The notes beneath the pieces are model-generated. The model did no database searches. It was not told the DNA's origin and saw only the letters and a program-made list of their open reading frames with translations. A stretch of DNA of 64,000 nt, taken from Flavobacterium rakeshii (GTDB taxonomy: Bacteria > Bacteroidota > Bacteroidia > Flavobacteriales > Flavobacteriaceae). Below are positions 42,683 through 53,160 of this stretch, in pieces (within the stretch, counting starts at the first letter, position 1; every line of letters begins with the position of its first letter). The stretch spans positions 62,001-126,000 of the forward strand of contig NZ_WOWP01000024.1 in the NCBI RefSeq assembly GCF_009741375.1. The letters run 5' to 3'. The translations under genes and the position numbers were made by a program.

Positions 42683-43288
42683 CTAATTCCCTTTAAAAAC
42701 TTCCATAGTCACAGAAGTTGATGAACTAACTCCCTCCGACTTAAACACTTTCTTTACAGTCAAAAATAATATCTTTAAATCTAATTTGAAGGATAGATTA
42801 TCTACATACCAAACATCTAAAGTAAATTTATCCTGCCAGCTAATTGCATTCCTTCCATTTACCTGAGCCCAACCGGTAATACCAGGTTTCACCTCATGAC
42901 GCCTATTTTGCACTTCATTATACAATGGCAAATATTGAACTAATAAAGGCCTAGGCCCAACAAGACTCATATCACCTTTTAATACATTTAATAATTGTGG
43001 AATCTCGTCCAAAGAAGTTTTTCTGACGAAAGCGCCAATAGAAGTTAAACGCTCAGCATCTGAAAGCAAATCTCCATTTACATCTCTCGCATCTGTCATA
43101 GTCTTAAACTTTACAATACTGAACACCTTTCCGCCCTTTCCTGGTCTTTTTTGAAAAAAGAAAGGTTTTCCGCTATTAGCAAAAAAAAGACATACCCCAA
43201 CCACAAGAAGTACAGGACTAAAAACTAACAGAGCTAACAATGCAAGCAAAAAGTCAATTAATCTTTTTAAAACATTTTTATAAATCAT
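42683..43288 (-). CDS. Phosphoglycosyl transferase (PglC-like initiating sugar transferase)
   Basis: Membrane enzyme of 201 residues that loads the first sugar phosphate onto undecaprenyl phosphate. I start it at the ATG at 43288 ([19 protein letters not shown]), which matches the PglC N-terminus; the longer frame from 43330 overlaps the GT4 gene deeply. It has the N-terminal membrane hairpin, [20 protein letters not shown], the catalytic region [24 protein letters not shown] and [11 protein letters not shown]. This small monotopic type prefers diNAcBac- or deoxyamino-sugar substrates. Overlap with GT4: 11 bases. Confidence 0.92.
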   Translation of the reverse strand: MIYKNVLKRLIDFLLALLALLVFSPVLLVVGVCLFFANSGKPFFFQKRPGKGGKVFSIVKFKTMTDARDVNGDLLSDAERLTSIGAFVRKTSLDEIPQLLNVLKGDMSLVGPRPLLVQYLPLYNEVQNRRHEVKPGITGWAQVNGRNAISWQDKFTLDVWYVDNLSFKLDLKILFLTVKKVFKSEGVSSSTSVTMEVFKGN

Positions 43289-44435
43289 TCTCAAAACTTT
43301 TATATTCTTCATGTATTGCTTCCCAAACAACTAGTTGCTCATAGCGAGAAACAATCATCTCTCTGGATTTATCTCTCATAGACTCATAAACCTGAGTATC
43401 TTCATAAACTCTAAACATCGCATCATGAAGTTGTTTTGTATTTTTTACAGATATAATAAAACCATTAACATCATTAATGATAATTTCATTACAACCATTA
43501 ATATTTGTAACTATTGAAGGTAGTCCCATAGCTCCAGCCTGCATAACTACATTAGGAAAACCTTCCCTGTAACTTGGAAAAACCAAAACATTAGAAATAT
43601 CCAAGTATGGCCTCACATCTTTTTGAAAACCTGTTTCAATTATTAGTTTATTCTTTTTTATAATACCAACAGTTTCAGGCAACAAAGGATCTAATTCTGA
43701 TTCATATGGACCTACTAAAAGCATTTTAATATTTTTAATCCCTGAACTTAATTTATCAAACACATGAACCAGTTCATTAATCCCTTTATCCCTAACCAAC
43801 CTTCCTACAAAAACAAAAACAAAATCAGATTCTAAAACACCTAAACTCTCTTTAAAAACAAGTTTATCATTATCACTCCAAAAATTTGAATTAAAATAAG
43901 CAGTATTTATACCATTTGAACTACCATTAGCTAAAACTTTTAGTTTTGAAGACTCGCAAAAACCTTCCCTGACAATAATTTCATTTAAACCATATGAATT
44001 TGGATAAACTTTAGTAGCACAATTATATGTAAGCTTTTCAACAAAATTAAGAACCTTTCTCTTCATGCCATTAGTCTCCAATAATGGTAAACCTGCAACT
44101 GTATGCAACCTGTGAGGAATACCTACAATTTTTGCCGCTAGCATACCAACAATTCCAGCTTTCGGTGTATGTGTATGAACAATAAAAGGCTTTTCCTTCT
44201 TTAAAACCTTCATCATTTTTATCAATGCAAAAACATCTTTTAAGGGTGATATAGTCCTTGTCATTTCAACAGTATAAGTCCTTACACCCTGATTTTCACC
44301 AAATCTATTAAGTCTTTCTTCATCAGACGAAATAGCTACCACCTCGTAGAAATCATTCATATAGCGAAGCTGATTCTCCAAGAGCTTCTCTAAGGATATA
44401 GGAACAGTTGTAATTCTTACGAGTTTATTTTTCAT
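43278..44435 (-). CDS. Glycosyltransferase family 4
   Basis: GT-B fold glycosyltransferase of 385 residues. I start at the ATG at 44435 ([19 protein letters not shown]), since the 11 residues before it are an artefact of the overlap with the pseudogene. Motifs: [20 protein letters not shown], then [14 protein letters not shown] and the E-x7-E site in [18 protein letters not shown]. Adjacent to the PglC-like gene, it could add the second sugar, as PglA does. Donor not known. Confidence 0.9.
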   Translation of the reverse strand: MKNKLVRITTVPISLEKLLENQLRYMNDFYEVVAISSDEERLNRFGENQGVRTYTVEMTRTISPLKDVFALIKMMKVLKKEKPFIVHTHTPKAGIVGMLAAKIVGIPHRLHTVAGLPLLETNGMKRKVLNFVEKLTYNCATKVYPNSYGLNEIIVREGFCESSKLKVLANGSSNGINTAYFNSNFWSDNDKLVFKESLGVLESDFVFVFVGRLVRDKGINELVHVFDKLSSGIKNIKMLLVGPYESELDPLLPETVGIIKKNKLIIETGFQKDVRPYLDISNVLVFPSYREGFPNVVMQAGAMGLPSIVTNINGCNEIIINDVNGFIISVKNTKQLHDAMFRVYEDTQVYESMRDKSREMIVSRYEQLVVWEAIHEEYKSFENDL

Positions 44436-44829
44436 AAATAACAGAATCAATTTTACCCACAAAACCATCTATACTCTTAACTTCCAACAACTTATCAAAC
44501 AAAACTCTACAATAATCCGTATTCGAATCAAGAGCTTTTTCCATTGCATGAGTTAAAGCATTTACATCTTCAGTTTCACAAACAAAAACGCCTTTAATTT
44601 TATCTATACCTCCTGCACATTTAGTAGAAACTATTTTACTATTTTGGAACATCATCTTCAAAAGCACATTAGGAAAACCTTCAACTCTTGAAGGGAACTA
44701 CACAAATCTCGGCTTTATTGAAATATGGATATACATTTTTAACAAATCCCTCAAAAAAATATAATCCTCTAAACAAAATTTGAATATAATTCTTTTAATT
44801 CATTAAAACTATTGAAAAGCAAAGATATC
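44425..44829 (-). pseudogene. Decayed glycosyltransferase family 4 (C-terminal part)
   Basis: Three pieces in different frames reconstruct a GT4 C-terminal half: SLLFNSFNELKELYSNFV, then RIIFFEGFVKNVYPYFNKAE, ICVVPSRVEGFPNVLLKMMF, and QNSKIVSTKCAGGIDKIKGV. The lesions are an in-frame TAG (44769-44771), one base too many in a run of seven T (minus strand, 44753-44759) and one base too many in CCC (44693-44695). The start and N-terminal half are absent. Only 80 codons at the 3' end remain open (44425-44667). The gene is not functional. Confidence 0.8.
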
Positions 44830-45864
44830 TTATAAAGTCATCGTTTTAATTATTTCATGAGGCACATTTAATGGTTCGTCGTGCCATCTACCTCCTCTAT
44901 CAAAATAGCCACCTGCATCTAATAATGCTCGATGTGAGAATCCATAACTTATTTCAACTATCAAGCCTTTACCTGTATTTGAATTTACAACATAATCATA
45001 TCCCATACATTGAAACCCTAAGATATCAGAGACTGTAAAAGCTGAATGAATGATATCGTTTGTTACCCTACTTCTATTATAAAACAAATCTCCCCCACCT
45101 GATGCTCTAAATTCGTCATCACGTATATTCCTTCCGATAAATGACAATTTATCCCCTACAACAACTATTTTTAAATCATATCCTTCATTTGGAATGAATT
45201 CTTGTAAATAAACATACCCTCTTTCAATATTAAATTTTCTAGCATTTGAAAGAGAATTTAAAAATTCTGGAATTCGTTTTGCCCTATTAATGAAGGTCTT
45301 TATACTTTTAGAGGATTTTATATTTGAAGATGCTTTATATAAAATACTGGGAGCACTACTAATACCTGAATTAAACATCTTTTTGGCATAAATCAATAGC
45401 TTTTCTTTTGTATTTAACATTTTAACATTATGAGATCCCGATCCATTTCTAAGTTTGGCAATAATAGGAAAGTCTAATTTATTATTTTTTATATCATATT
45501 CTAAACTTTGAATATCATAATAATAAAAAGACTTGGGAATAGGCGCATCTATACTTTCCAGAAGATATGTTTCAGCTAATTTATCGTCAAAATGCCAAGC
45601 ATCTTTATAAGAAGGAAATACACTTTTACCTCGCTCTTGAAGAGTAAACAAAATATTTTTTGCCATTAACATATCCTTAAAACTATAATTACTAAAATGC
45701 CAAAGAATTATGTCAAAATCCATTAATTTATGGATCACCCTATTTTCATATGGATTTACTATTTTATAGCTTATATTATTATCTTCACAATATTGAATCC
45801 AAGCTAGGCTCCAATTAGTACTGTGGAGTTTATGGTTTTTATTGAATAGAATTGCTATATTCAT
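44830..45864 (-). CDS. ATP-grasp-like ligase in the polysaccharide locus
   Basis: Protein of 344 residues of the RimK-like ATP-grasp type. A pre-ATP-grasp domain (MNIAILFNKNHKLHSTNWSL, FDIILWHFSNYS) is followed by the ATP-grasp domain: FPIIAKLRNGSGSHNVKML, YLQEFIPNEGYDLKIVVVGD, FRASGGGDLFYNRSRVTN and GYDYVVNSNTGKGLIVEISY, where Asp and Glu bind Mg-ATP. Such ligases join amino acids or amines to carboxylates. With UDP-hexuronic acids made in the same locus, amidation of uronic acid residues is a reasonable, unproven role. Confidence 0.8.
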   Translation of the reverse strand: MNIAILFNKNHKLHSTNWSLAWIQYCEDNNISYKIVNPYENRVIHKLMDFDIILWHFSNYSFKDMLMAKNILFTLQERGKSVFPSYKDAWHFDDKLAETYLLESIDAPIPKSFYYYDIQSLEYDIKNNKLDFPIIAKLRNGSGSHNVKMLNTKEKLLIYAKKMFNSGISSAPSILYKASSNIKSSKSIKTFINRAKRIPEFLNSLSNARKFNIERGYVYLQEFIPNEGYDLKIVVVGDKLSFIGRNIRDDEFRASGGGDLFYNRSRVTNDIIHSAFTVSDILGFQCMGYDYVVNSNTGKGLIVEISYGFSHRALLDAGGYFDRGGRWHDEPLNVPHEIIKTMTL

Positions 45865-45866
45865 AA

Positions 45867-46643
45867 TTACTTAACTCTTTTAAATCTGATATTTCTTGGA
45901 ATTAATGATCTATAAAAATACTTTACTGCATATATAATGAGTGGGAATATAGTAAAGGTTTTTATACAATACTTTACATTCAATTTTATTGCATTTATCT
46001 GATACAATTGCCCTTTTGAAGATTCAAAAGATTGGGTTTCATGAATTCTATGAAAATTTAATTCTTGCTCAATTAACGCTAATGTTTTATCACTATTAAA
46101 AGCTAGGCGATACCAAAGATCAGCATCAAACTGAGAAACTCTTTTTTCATCATAAACAGCATCTTGTTTCTTAATTATAACAGATGAGTGAGATATAATT
46201 GATTTATATAACATTTTTTTTGGTTTAATTAAATAAAAAGTAATTACTTTAAAATCATCAAATTCAAAACTTTTGGAAAACAATTTTGTCTTAGTAGCTA
46301 AAACTGTTATTTCCGGATGAACTTTTAGAATATTTACTTGTGCTTTAAGTTTCTCAGGATGCCATATATCATCCGCATCAATAATAGCTACCCACTCAAA
46401 TTTCGCTTTACCAATAGCAAAATTTAGAGCCTTACCCCTACCTAGAGACCCTGGTTGAAATAAAAGCAATTTATAATTAGGATTATCAAACTGAAATTTA
46501 TTTAAAATTTGTACAGTGTTATCAGTAGAGCCATCATCAACAATAATATGTTCAAAATCCTTAAAAGTTTGATTTTTGATACTTTCCAATGTTTCTAAAA
46601 TATATTTAGATCCATTTTTCACTGTAGTTATTATAGAAATCAT
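45867..46643 (-). CDS. Glycosyltransferase family 2
   Basis: GT-A glycosyltransferase of 258 residues. The N-terminus has MISIITTVKNGSKYILETLE, FEHIIVDDGSTDNT and the DxD-type metal site EWVAIIDADDIWHPEKL; the end shows a basic C-terminal patch. It starts 4 bases (ATGA overlap) inside the polymerase gene's 3' end, so translation is coupled. Donor and acceptor unknown. Confidence 0.92.
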   Translation of the reverse strand: MISIITTVKNGSKYILETLESIKNQTFKDFEHIIVDDGSTDNTVQILNKFQFDNPNYKLLLFQPGSLGRGKALNFAIGKAKFEWVAIIDADDIWHPEKLKAQVNILKVHPEITVLATKTKLFSKSFEFDDFKVITFYLIKPKKMLYKSIISHSSVIIKKQDAVYDEKRVSQFDADLWYRLAFNSDKTLALIEQELNFHRIHETQSFESSKGQLYQINAIKLNVKYCIKTFTIFPLIIYAVKYFYRSLIPRNIRFKRVK

Positions 46644-47725
46644 ACACCTATTACATTAAAAATCAAAAACAAAGAAAAACCTAAGCAAACCGAAAATAAT
46701 TTCAATTTATAATATTGCAAATTATTCATTTCATATATAGGATATATTAAAAAAGGAATAAAAATCCATGATAGAATTCCAAATCTATCAGAAAAAGGAA
46801 TATTAAACATCATAATAAAATAACTGGTAAGTAAAACATAAACACGATAAACAAAATTATACTTTTTATACCTATCACTTACCCCTTTTAGTCTAGAAAT
46901 ATAATAACCTAATATAATAAAAAAGAGATTAAAAATTAAGAAATCAATGCGAAATCCTGTTTTATAGCCCTTAATATTATCATTTAAATACCCATCCATT
47001 CTATCTAAAAAAAGACCTCCAACAATTGGTAAATTAACCAATAGCGTATTTAAATTAAAACCTAGATACGACAACAAAATGCTCAGAAACAATATTAAAT
47101 AAACAATCTTATCACTAACATACTTACTAGTAAAAAAAACAAAAACAGCTAATAGACAAGAAAAATGAAAAAAAGGAGCTATTAAAAAAGGAATAATAAA
47201 TCTCTTACTGTTATTCTTATTGTTTAAATACAAACTCACTCCTAACATAATAAAAGCTCCACCAATTCCCTGCCTCAGTACATTTGTAGACATTGAAATA
47301 AAGATAAACAGACTAGAAAAAAACCATAACAAATAAACTTTATTTACATTTTCAAACTTTTTGAATGCATAATAAACGGGAACAACAAACAACAGTGATA
47401 AAAAAAATAAATAATATTGAGGGGAAACGTTTATATAAATCAGAAGTTTATTTAAAATATTAAAACCAAAATCTGAACCATATACATCTCCACCGTGATA
47501 AATCATATTTTCATAATGCCTAACATACCTTTCTGTATCAGCCCCCACATTTACACTCCTATTAGCTAATAATATATAGAATGCTATTAAAAACAGGAAT
47601 AGGAAAAAATCTTGAAATTTTAAGTATAACAGCTTCCTGTTAAAAAAACCACCAATTAAATCAAGTAAAATTATTATGAAAAAAAAAGAATAAAGTATGT
47701 AATACCCTACGAAAAAATCACCCAT
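46640..47725 (-). CDS. EpsG-family polysaccharide polymerase (Wzy-like)
   Basis: Integral membrane protein of 361 residues with about ten helices. ANRSVNVGADTERYVRHYEN and the TNVLRQGIGGAFIMLGVSLY segment are the EpsG signatures; the region HFSCLLAVFVFF also fits. It polymerises lipid-linked repeat units on the periplasmic side, in a Wzx/Wzy pathway with the flippase gene just upstream. The sequence is very A/T-rich compared with the flanking genes. Confidence 0.88.
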   Translation of the reverse strand: MGDFFVGYYILYSFFFIIILLDLIGGFFNRKLLYLKFQDFFLFLFLIAFYILLANRSVNVGADTERYVRHYENMIYHGGDVYGSDFGFNILNKLLIYINVSPQYYLFFLSLLFVVPVYYAFKKFENVNKVYLLWFFSSLFIFISMSTNVLRQGIGGAFIMLGVSLYLNNKNNSKRFIIPFLIAPFFHFSCLLAVFVFFTSKYVSDKIVYLILFLSILLSYLGFNLNTLLVNLPIVGGLFLDRMDGYLNDNIKGYKTGFRIDFLIFNLFFIILGYYISRLKGVSDRYKKYNFVYRVYVLLTSYFIMMFNIPFSDRFGILSWIFIPFLIYPIYEMNNLQYYKLKLFSVCLGFSLFLIFNVIGV

Positions 47726-47732
47726 TAAATTA

Positions 47733-48875
47733 TTAATTTAAAACTTTCTCAAATACTATATCCCATAAATCATCAATTTTATTTTTTTGAACAAGACTAT
47801 TCTTTCTTAAATTCTCAATTTCATTTTTCATTTTTTCTTCTCTAAAGAAATTATCAATCTTATCTAAATACACCTGTTTTTCTTCATCTATTTTGATTAT
47901 ATTATCTTCAGTATTAAAATCTTCAAAGAGCATCTGATATTTATGACTCCAACCTATAGCAATCGATGGAACAGATTGTGACAAACTTGAAACTAAACTA
48001 TGAAAACGTGAACCAATTAGAGCTTTAGCTCCATGAATAATTCCTTTCAATTTATAAATATCCTTCTCCCATACTATCTCAATTTTTTTAGGCAATTTAT
48101 TATTAATCATCTCTGCAATATGGTAATCACCAATACCTTCATGAATAAGAAAAGCCGCAGAGACCCCTAACAATTCTAATTTAAGAATCATATTTTTAAG
48201 CATCTCAATATACAATTCTTCAATATTATTTAATCTCGATGTTGATATAATTTTTTTATTGGGAACAATGAATACATAATCTTTTAAACTATTATACTTA
48301 CTTTCTTTTTGATAAGCAAGTAACATTGTAAAATCAGGCATCAACTTAATGTCATTATGATTCAAATTTAATTTTTGCACATATTCAAAGGATTTTTTGT
48401 CTCTAATAAAAACAAAATCCGCTAAATTTAAAAACTGCCTAGTATAGTAATTATTATTCTTTTTATTAAATGGTCCAAAAGCCTGTGGCATTACTATTAA
48501 CTTTGTACCATTTTTTTTATACTTTTTAAACTTGTTTGCAGTATAGTTCGCCATTCTATATGTCCATTGATCTCCATAAGCAAAACCAGAAGCATCAAAA
48601 AAAACATCTATTTCATTTTCTAAAATAATATTATTTTTTTCTCTATTTTTTTTTGGAATTAACCTACCCAAATCCCCAAAATCAAATAGGTGTTTACGGT
48701 AAGTAATACGTTTATAAAAACCTTTCTGTGTTAACAAATCAAACTCTGCTTTTGATGAACAACTAAGAACAATCTTAGCTTCAGGATATTTTTCTTTTAT
48801 TTTATTTACAATAGAGTAAAGCATCATCTCAGCCCCTTTGTTTACAAATCGAGCTCCATATATTTCTACAACCAT
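47733..48875 (-). CDS. Polysaccharide pyruvyl transferase family protein
   Basis: Cytoplasmic transferase of 380 residues, PS_pyruv_trans family. The start VVEIYGARFVNKGAEMMLYS, ENEIDVFFDASGFAYGDQW, VMPQAFGPF, FVFIRDKKSFEYVQKL and the LIGSRFHSLVSSLSQSVPSI segment with its conserved Arg-His are typical. It adds a pyruvate ketal from phosphoenolpyruvate to a sugar, giving a negative charge. It is 7 bases from the polymerase gene and 2 from the flippase gene. Confidence 0.9.
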   Translation of the reverse strand: MVVEIYGARFVNKGAEMMLYSIVNKIKEKYPEAKIVLSCSSKAEFDLLTQKGFYKRITYRKHLFDFGDLGRLIPKKNREKNNIILENEIDVFFDASGFAYGDQWTYRMANYTANKFKKYKKNGTKLIVMPQAFGPFNKKNNNYYTRQFLNLADFVFIRDKKSFEYVQKLNLNHNDIKLMPDFTMLLAYQKESKYNSLKDYVFIVPNKKIISTSRLNNIEELYIEMLKNMILKLELLGVSAAFLIHEGIGDYHIAEMINNKLPKKIEIVWEKDIYKLKGIIHGAKALIGSRFHSLVSSLSQSVPSIAIGWSHKYQMLFEDFNTEDNIIKIDEEKQVYLDKIDNFFREEKMKNEIENLRKNSLVQKNKIDDLWDIVFEKVLN

Positions 48876-48877
48876 AA

Positions 48878-50299
48878 TTATTTTTTTAATACTTTTATTA
48901 TATCCTTTCCTTGAAAAACCAATGTACCTAATATTAATATAAAAATTGAAATTGATAGTTTTAAGTACTGATTATTAGTTAGAAAACTAAAATGTACAAT
49001 TATAACAAAAAATATTATTACGAAAGTTTTGTAGATAGAATAAAACAAATCCTTATAAGTAAAACCTAATAATTTCTTCATGAAATACATTGCTATAATA
49101 ACAGAAACAATGCCATTAAAAACTATACTCCACGCTGTACCAATTATTCCATAGTAATAAGTCCCTATTATTATAGAGGGGATATACAAAAAAAACGTCT
49201 TAAATAATTGAATTTTAAACTCTAATGCAGCCCTCCCTAAAGCTCTAATCAAAGATGTATTTGAACCTGCCAAGACGTACACAATTGAACTTATGGACAA
49301 AATTTTTATCACATAAATTGCTTCATCCCATTTATCTCCATAAAAAAACTCCAAAATTGGCTCTACATACAAAAACAATAAAATCATTATATATGAAACT
49401 ATCATAGTATTAAACCGAACTATCTGTCCGTAATAGTTTTTCAAAGCTAACTTCTCATCCCTTATTTTCGCATAAATAGGGTACATTACTTTTGACACAA
49501 CCCCAACTACTGAAGACCTGATAATACTCGTGATCTGAAAAGAAAAAGAATAAATACCAACATTGTACTTATCAACTAACTTCCCTATCAAAAGATAATC
49601 TATTTGCGATGTAATATTATTTGTCAACTGAGTACCCGTAGCATATATACCAAAACTAAAAATTTTTCTAATTTCTTTATTTTCCCATGAAAAACTAGGT
49701 AACCATCTATTAAAATATAAATATAAAGGCAAACACACTAAAGAAGTTAATGCACCATTTACTGCAATACTCCATAGTCCAAATCCATTGTAAGCCATTA
49801 TTATCGAAATAATGCAAGCAATAAAGTTCCCTGTAAAATTGACTGCTGCTAATTTACTAAATTGAAGATCTCTTGTCAGTTTCACCAATTGAATCATGTT
49901 AAACGAATTGAATATTATATTCAAGGATAAAACAGGAAAAACATATACTAAAATCGGTTCATTATAAAATCTAGCGACCAAAGGGCCAATAATAATACAC
50001 AAAAGCAAATACACTAATAAATTTAAAGTAAAACCAGTCCAAAAAGCAGTATTAAATGTCTTATCAGACACCTCTTCTTCAGACATTTGAACCAAAGCTG
50101 AAGCAAAACCAAAGTCTACAAATGCCTGAATAATGACAGAAAAAACCATCGCCATTCCAATTATACCAAAATCAGAAGGAAATAATAATTTAGCCAAAAA
50201 AAGCTGTAAAACAAATTGTAAACCCGCTTTACTTAAAAAATCAATTCCTGTCCAAATTACTCCAGTTTTTATTTTCTTATTTAGTTTATTTTTTTCCAA
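48878..50299 (-). CDS. Polysaccharide flippase (Wzx-like, MOP superfamily)
   Basis: Inner-membrane flippase of 473 residues with about 14 helices. The N-terminus KTGVIWTGIDFLSKAGLQF, the FPSDFGIIGMAMVFSVIIQA segment and the YNVGIYSFSFQITSIIRSSV segment match the WzxC/RfbX-type MOP transporters. It moves the undecaprenyl-linked repeat unit to the periplasm. Like its downstream neighbours it is clearly more A/T-rich than the sugar-dehydrogenase genes before it, and the 154-base gap behind ugd marks the change. Confidence 0.92.
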   Translation of the reverse strand: MEKNKLNKKIKTGVIWTGIDFLSKAGLQFVLQLFLAKLLFPSDFGIIGMAMVFSVIIQAFVDFGFASALVQMSEEEVSDKTFNTAFWTGFTLNLLVYLLLCIIIGPLVARFYNEPILVYVFPVLSLNIIFNSFNMIQLVKLTRDLQFSKLAAVNFTGNFIACIISIIMAYNGFGLWSIAVNGALTSLVCLPLYLYFNRWLPSFSWENKEIRKIFSFGIYATGTQLTNNITSQIDYLLIGKLVDKYNVGIYSFSFQITSIIRSSVVGVVSKVMYPIYAKIRDEKLALKNYYGQIVRFNTMIVSYIMILLFLYVEPILEFFYGDKWDEAIYVIKILSISSIVYVLAGSNTSLIRALGRAALEFKIQLFKTFFLYIPSIIIGTYYYGIIGTAWSIVFNGIVSVIIAMYFMKKLLGFTYKDLFYSIYKTFVIIFFVIIVHFSFLTNNQYLKLSISIFILILGTLVFQGKDIIKVLKK

Positions 50300-50453
50300 T
50301 ATTTTATTTTTATAAATTTTGCCTAGTCATTTTCATTTACAAAACACCAAACTATACAGATATCTTATAATTCTTAATCATTTATAGAAGTAGAAGGAAA
50401 TACCTCAGAAAACACAATCTAGCTATCACAAAAATCTAACTTGAATTATAAAT

Positions 50454-51845
50454 TCATCTTCCAATCCCTTTATAAACAAAACCAATTCTTCTCAACTCTT
50501 CACCATCAAGAATATTCCTACCATCAAAAACAAAAGCAGGTTTTTTCATATTATCATATATTTTTTGCCAGTCATACCCTTTAAATTCATCCCACTCAGT
50601 TAAAACCGCTATCGCATGAGCATCTTTACAGACTTCATAAGGATCTTGATTTACTTCTATACCCTCTCTATTCTCAGCTTCACTTCTTGTCTCTAAATAA
50701 TTTAAATCCGATAGAATTTTTTGATCTGACACTTTAGGATCATAAACAGCTATGTTTGCTTGCTCATTTAATAGATCATCCGCAACATATATAGCTGCTG
50801 ACTCTCTGGTATCATTGGTATCCTTTTTAAAGGCCCAGCCTAAAAAAGTTATCTTTTTACCTGAAACAGTATTATAAAGGGTTTTAACAATATTAACTGC
50901 AAAACGTCTTTTTTGATGATCATTCATTATAACAACCTGCTCCCAATAATCCGCTACTTCATGAAGACCATAAGATTTTGCTATATAAACTAAATTCAAA
51001 ATATCTTTTTGAAAACAAGAACCTCCAAAACCTACAGACGCTTTTAAAAATTTAGATCCTATGCGGCTATCCATACCTATTGCCCTAGCAACCTCACTCA
51101 CATCAGCACCTGTCTTCTCACATAGTTCTGACATTGCATTAATCGAAGATACTCTTTGAGCTAAAAAAGCATTAGCTGTAAGTTTTGACAACTCTGAAGA
51201 CCAAACATTTGTAGTTAAAATCTTTTCTCTGTCAACCCAATTAGCATACACTTCAACCAAAGCATTAATTGCGGCAAATCCGTCTTCATCTGTTCCTCCA
51301 CCAATTAATACCCGGTCAGGATTTAATAAATCCTGAACAGCAGTACCCTCTGCTAAAAATTCCGGGTTAGATAAAATTTCAAACTTTACCCCATTTCCTG
51401 TATTATCTAAAATACTCTTAATTGCTTCAGCTGTCCTAACAGGTAGCGTAGACTTTTCCACAACAATTTTATCCGTTTTAGCTACAGAAGCTATTTGCCT
51501 AGCACAAAGCTCAATATACTTTAAATCAGCTGCCTTTCCCTTACCTAAACCATAAGTTTTTGTAGGCGTATTAACAGAGATAAAAATCATCTCAGCCTCA
51601 TCAATAGCTTTTTCAACATCGGTAGAAAAAAACAGATTCCTACCTCTTGCTTCAGCTACTAAATCTTCCAGCCCTGGCTCATATATAGGTATATTAGAAA
51701 TATCTTCATCATTCCATGCCTTGATTCTAGCTTCATTAACATCTACAACAGTAACCTTTATATCAGGACACTTATAAGCAATAACAGCCATAGTAGGACC
51801 TCCTACATAACCTGCTCCTATACAACATATATTTTTAACCTTCAT
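50454..51845 (-). CDS. ugd: UDP-glucose 6-dehydrogenase (animal-like type)
   Basis: NAD-dependent enzyme of 463 residues that oxidises UDP-glucose to UDP-glucuronate. The Rossmann start [20 protein letters not shown] and [20 protein letters not shown] are those of the eukaryote-like Ugd group; the catalytic cysteine is in [20 protein letters not shown]. The last third contains [20 protein letters not shown]. It supplies UDP-GlcA to the locus, 14 bases after the second dehydrogenase gene. Confidence 0.94.
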   Translation of the reverse strand: MKVKNICCIGAGYVGGPTMAVIAYKCPDIKVTVVDVNEARIKAWNDEDISNIPIYEPGLEDLVAEARGRNLFFSTDVEKAIDEAEMIFISVNTPTKTYGLGKGKAADLKYIELCARQIASVAKTDKIVVEKSTLPVRTAEAIKSILDNTGNGVKFEILSNPEFLAEGTAVQDLLNPDRVLIGGGTDEDGFAAINALVEVYANWVDREKILTTNVWSSELSKLTANAFLAQRVSSINAMSELCEKTGADVSEVARAIGMDSRIGSKFLKASVGFGGSCFQKDILNLVYIAKSYGLHEVADYWEQVVIMNDHQKRRFAVNIVKTLYNTVSGKKITFLGWAFKKDTNDTRESAAIYVADDLLNEQANIAVYDPKVSDQKILSDLNYLETRSEAENREGIEVNQDPYEVCKDAHAIAVLTEWDEFKGYDWQKIYDNMKKPAFVFDGRNILDGEELRRIGFVYKGIGR

Positions 51846-51859
51846 TTCTCTTAATCTCT

Positions 51860-53131
51860 TTATAATTTACTGTCTGCCAATTCCCCAAGAACTCCTTTTA
51901 CATCATAAACAACTCCGTTATCAGCTTTAATCACCTCATAATTTAAATTTTTAAATTCATTATGTGCTACACCTAAAATTATTGCATTATACTTTTCTTC
52001 TGGTTGAGTATTAGTAACCTTAAGACCGTATTCATGCTCCACTTCTTTAGGACTAGCCCATGGATCATAAATATCAACCTCTACACTATACTCTTTTAAA
52101 GCACTTATAACATCAACAATTTTAGTATTCCTAACATCCGGACAGTTTTCTTTAAAAGTAACACCTAGCATAAGAACCTTAGCTCCATTTACCACTATCC
52201 CTTTCTTAATCATAAGCTTAACTACCTGAGAGGCTACATATTCGCCCATACTATCATTAAGTCTTCTACCTGCTAATATAATTTCAGGATGATACCCTAC
52301 CTCCTGAGCTTTTTGTGCCAAATAATATGGATCAACACCTATACAATGTCCACCTACAAGCCCCGGCTTAAAAGGAAGGAAGTTCCACTTTGTACCCGCA
52401 GCCTCTAATACATCATGAGTATCAATATTTAGGCAATTAAAAATTTTAGCTAGCTCATTTACGAAAGCAATATTAATATCCCTTTGAGAATTCTCTATAA
52501 CTTTTGCTGCTTCTGCGACTTTAATCGTTGGAGCTAAGTGAGTTCCTGCAGCAATAACCGATTTATACAAATTATCTACCTTCTTACCTATTTCAGGAGT
52601 TGAACCGGCAGTAACTTTTAATATTTTTTCCACTGTATGCTCTTTATCTCCTGGATTAATCCTTTCTGGAGAATAACCGGCATAAAAATCTTCATTAAAC
52701 TTTAAACCGCTTATTTTTTCAAGCACAGGAACACATTCATCTTCAGTAACACCAGGATATACCGTAGATTCATAAATCACAATATCCCCTTTTGATAACA
52801 CTTTACCAACCGTTTCACTAGCTTTATATAAAGGAGTCAAATCAGGTCTGTTATTCCTGTCTACAGGAGTTGGAACTGTAATTACATAACAGTTACAATC
52901 CTTTGCATCTTCTAAGTTAGTTGTACAAAACAACCCTACATCTTCAGATGCACTTTTTTTCAGTACAGATTGCAATAAAACATCTTCTACTTCTAACGTA
53001 CTATCTTTACCAGAGTTAAGTTCATTAACACGAGACTGATTAATATCAAATCCTACTACAGAATATTTTGTAGCAAACAACCTTGCTAATGGTAATCCTA
53101 CATAACCTAACCCTATTATCGCTATTTTCAT
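51860..53131 (-). CDS. UDP-N-acetyl-D-galactosamine dehydrogenase (WbpO/TviB-like)
   Basis: NAD-dependent UDP-sugar dehydrogenase of 423 residues. Rossmann start [40 protein letters not shown], and the catalytic-cysteine region [20 protein letters not shown] are diagnostic of the WbpO/TviB type. It makes UDP-GalNAcA from UDP-GalNAc, the product of the 4-epimerase encoded just upstream (29-base gap). Confidence 0.93.
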   Translation of the reverse strand: MKIAIIGLGYVGLPLARLFATKYSVVGFDINQSRVNELNSGKDSTLEVEDVLLQSVLKKSASEDVGLFCTTNLEDAKDCNCYVITVPTPVDRNNRPDLTPLYKASETVGKVLSKGDIVIYESTVYPGVTEDECVPVLEKISGLKFNEDFYAGYSPERINPGDKEHTVEKILKVTAGSTPEIGKKVDNLYKSVIAAGTHLAPTIKVAEAAKVIENSQRDINIAFVNELAKIFNCLNIDTHDVLEAAGTKWNFLPFKPGLVGGHCIGVDPYYLAQKAQEVGYHPEIILAGRRLNDSMGEYVASQVVKLMIKKGIVVNGAKVLMLGVTFKENCPDVRNTKIVDVISALKEYSVEVDIYDPWASPKEVEHEYGLKVTNTQPEEKYNAIILGVAHNEFKNLNYEVIKADNGVVYDVKGVLGELADSKL

Positions 53132-53160
53132 AAACCTGTTTTATATAAAAAAGAAATACA

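Noticed and set aside
44425..44667. 80-codon open frame as a small independent gene
   Set aside because: Its sequence is the C-terminal end of a GT4 protein and the missing part is readable in other frames upstream, so it belongs to the pseudogene.
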